Positions 5,360 to 5,591 of a stretch of 5,591 bases of DNA are shown here, piece after piece (the first letter of the stretch is position 1; every line of letters starts with the position of its first letter). Made by a program: the position numbers and the translations under genes. The notes under the pieces were generated by a model. It had not been told where the DNA came from and did not search any database. It saw only the letters and a list, made by a program, of their open reading frames with translations. Source of the stretch: an uncultured Aquincola sp. (lineage in GTDB: Bacteria; Pseudomonadota; Gammaproteobacteria; Burkholderiales; Burkholderiaceae); NCBI GenBank assembly GCA_937883885.1, contig CAKZXL010000393.1:1-5591 (forward strand). The letters run 5' to 3'.

Positions 5360-5591
5360 ATGACTTCCGCTCGTCTGTTCGTTCTCGCCGCTGCTGCGGC
5401 CGCTTCCGTGCCCGCCGCTGCCCACATTGGTTATGGCGGCCGCGACTTCGGCAGCTTGCAAGCCGACAGCTTCGCCACCATCAGCAACCAGGCCGTGAGT
5501 GGCAACTACGGCTGGGCCGACGCCACCGACGCCGACTTCGGCGACAGCCACCGCTCGCGCGCCTTCCGCTTCCACCTCGACAGCACCTTGA
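5360..5591 (+). CDS. Secreted protein of unknown function, N-terminal part only; predicted mature N-terminus is His
   Basis: The frame is open from ATG at 5360 to the right edge (77 codons seen). Residues 1-21 form a textbook signal peptide: an Arg, a Leu/Val/Ala core with six Ala in a row, and a VPAAA end. Cleavage there leaves H22 as the first mature residue, followed by IGYGGRDFGS. The visible mature part is polar and rich in Gly, Asp, Ser and aromatics, with GWADATDADFGDSH (51-64) and RAFRFHL (67-73), which looks like the start of a beta-sandwich-type secreted domain. Histidines are at 22, 64 and 72. No good ribosome-binding site precedes the ATG. An in-frame GTG at 5318 is possible but would put 14 residues before the signal peptide. 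The pattern reminds me of secreted proteins that end in PEP-CTERM sorting tails in Burkholderiales, but the C-terminus is not in the window, so this cannot be tested here. Confidence 0.8.
   Translation, partial: MTSARLFVLAAAAAASVPAAAHIGYGGRDFGSLQADSFATISNQAVSGNYGWADATDADFGDSHRSRAFRFHLDSTL

Noticed and set aside
4984..5427. A minus-strand 147-codon frame over the non-coding interval
   Set aside because: It overlaps the ends of two better-supported plus-strand genes, is low in complexity and shows no motif.

Overview
The window is GC-rich DNA with strong G/C bias at third codon positions. The genes look like those of a Gram-negative bacterium: a TonB-dependent outer-membrane receptor and several proteins with Sec-type signal peptides. 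A high-GC betaproteobacterium of the Burkholderiales (Rubrivivax/Ideonella/Roseateles-like) is my best guess. This rests on composition and remembered protein style, not on any search.

The left four-fifths is one minus-strand operon-like block, transcribed right to left. It begins with a complete TonB-dependent receptor (stop at 1662, ATG at 4418 or possibly TTG at 4475). Next comes a 267-residue secreted protein of unknown function (807-1610). Last is a second secreted protein (781 to the left edge, cut off) that is clearly a paralogue of the 267-residue one. Gaps are 51 and 25 nt, and both downstream genes have AGGAG ribosome-binding sites, so co-transcription is likely.

The region 4419-4708 is a divergent control region. 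It holds a good sigma70-type promoter pointing right (TAGACA, 16 nt, TATTAT). A Fur-box-like sequence overlaps its -10 box (11 of 14 positions of the 7-1-7 consensus), and a perfect 10-bp palindrome lies at the expected transcription start. The same stretch could regulate the leftward operon.

To the right, on the plus strand, lies a small membrane or exported protein of the DUF2946 type with an H-x3-C-x2-C motif (4709-5071). After it come about 290 nt of non-coding DNA with hairpins and a 12-bp tandem repeat. The last gene (5360 to the right edge, cut off) starts a secreted protein whose predicted mature N-terminus is histidine.

Taken together, a receptor with a TonB box, two co-operonic exported paralogues, a metal-ligand-bearing DUF2946 protein and a Fur-like operator suggest an envelope uptake system for a metal or metal-containing ligand. 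That reading is inference: no catalytic domain identifies the substrate, and both exported paralogues are unrecognised.
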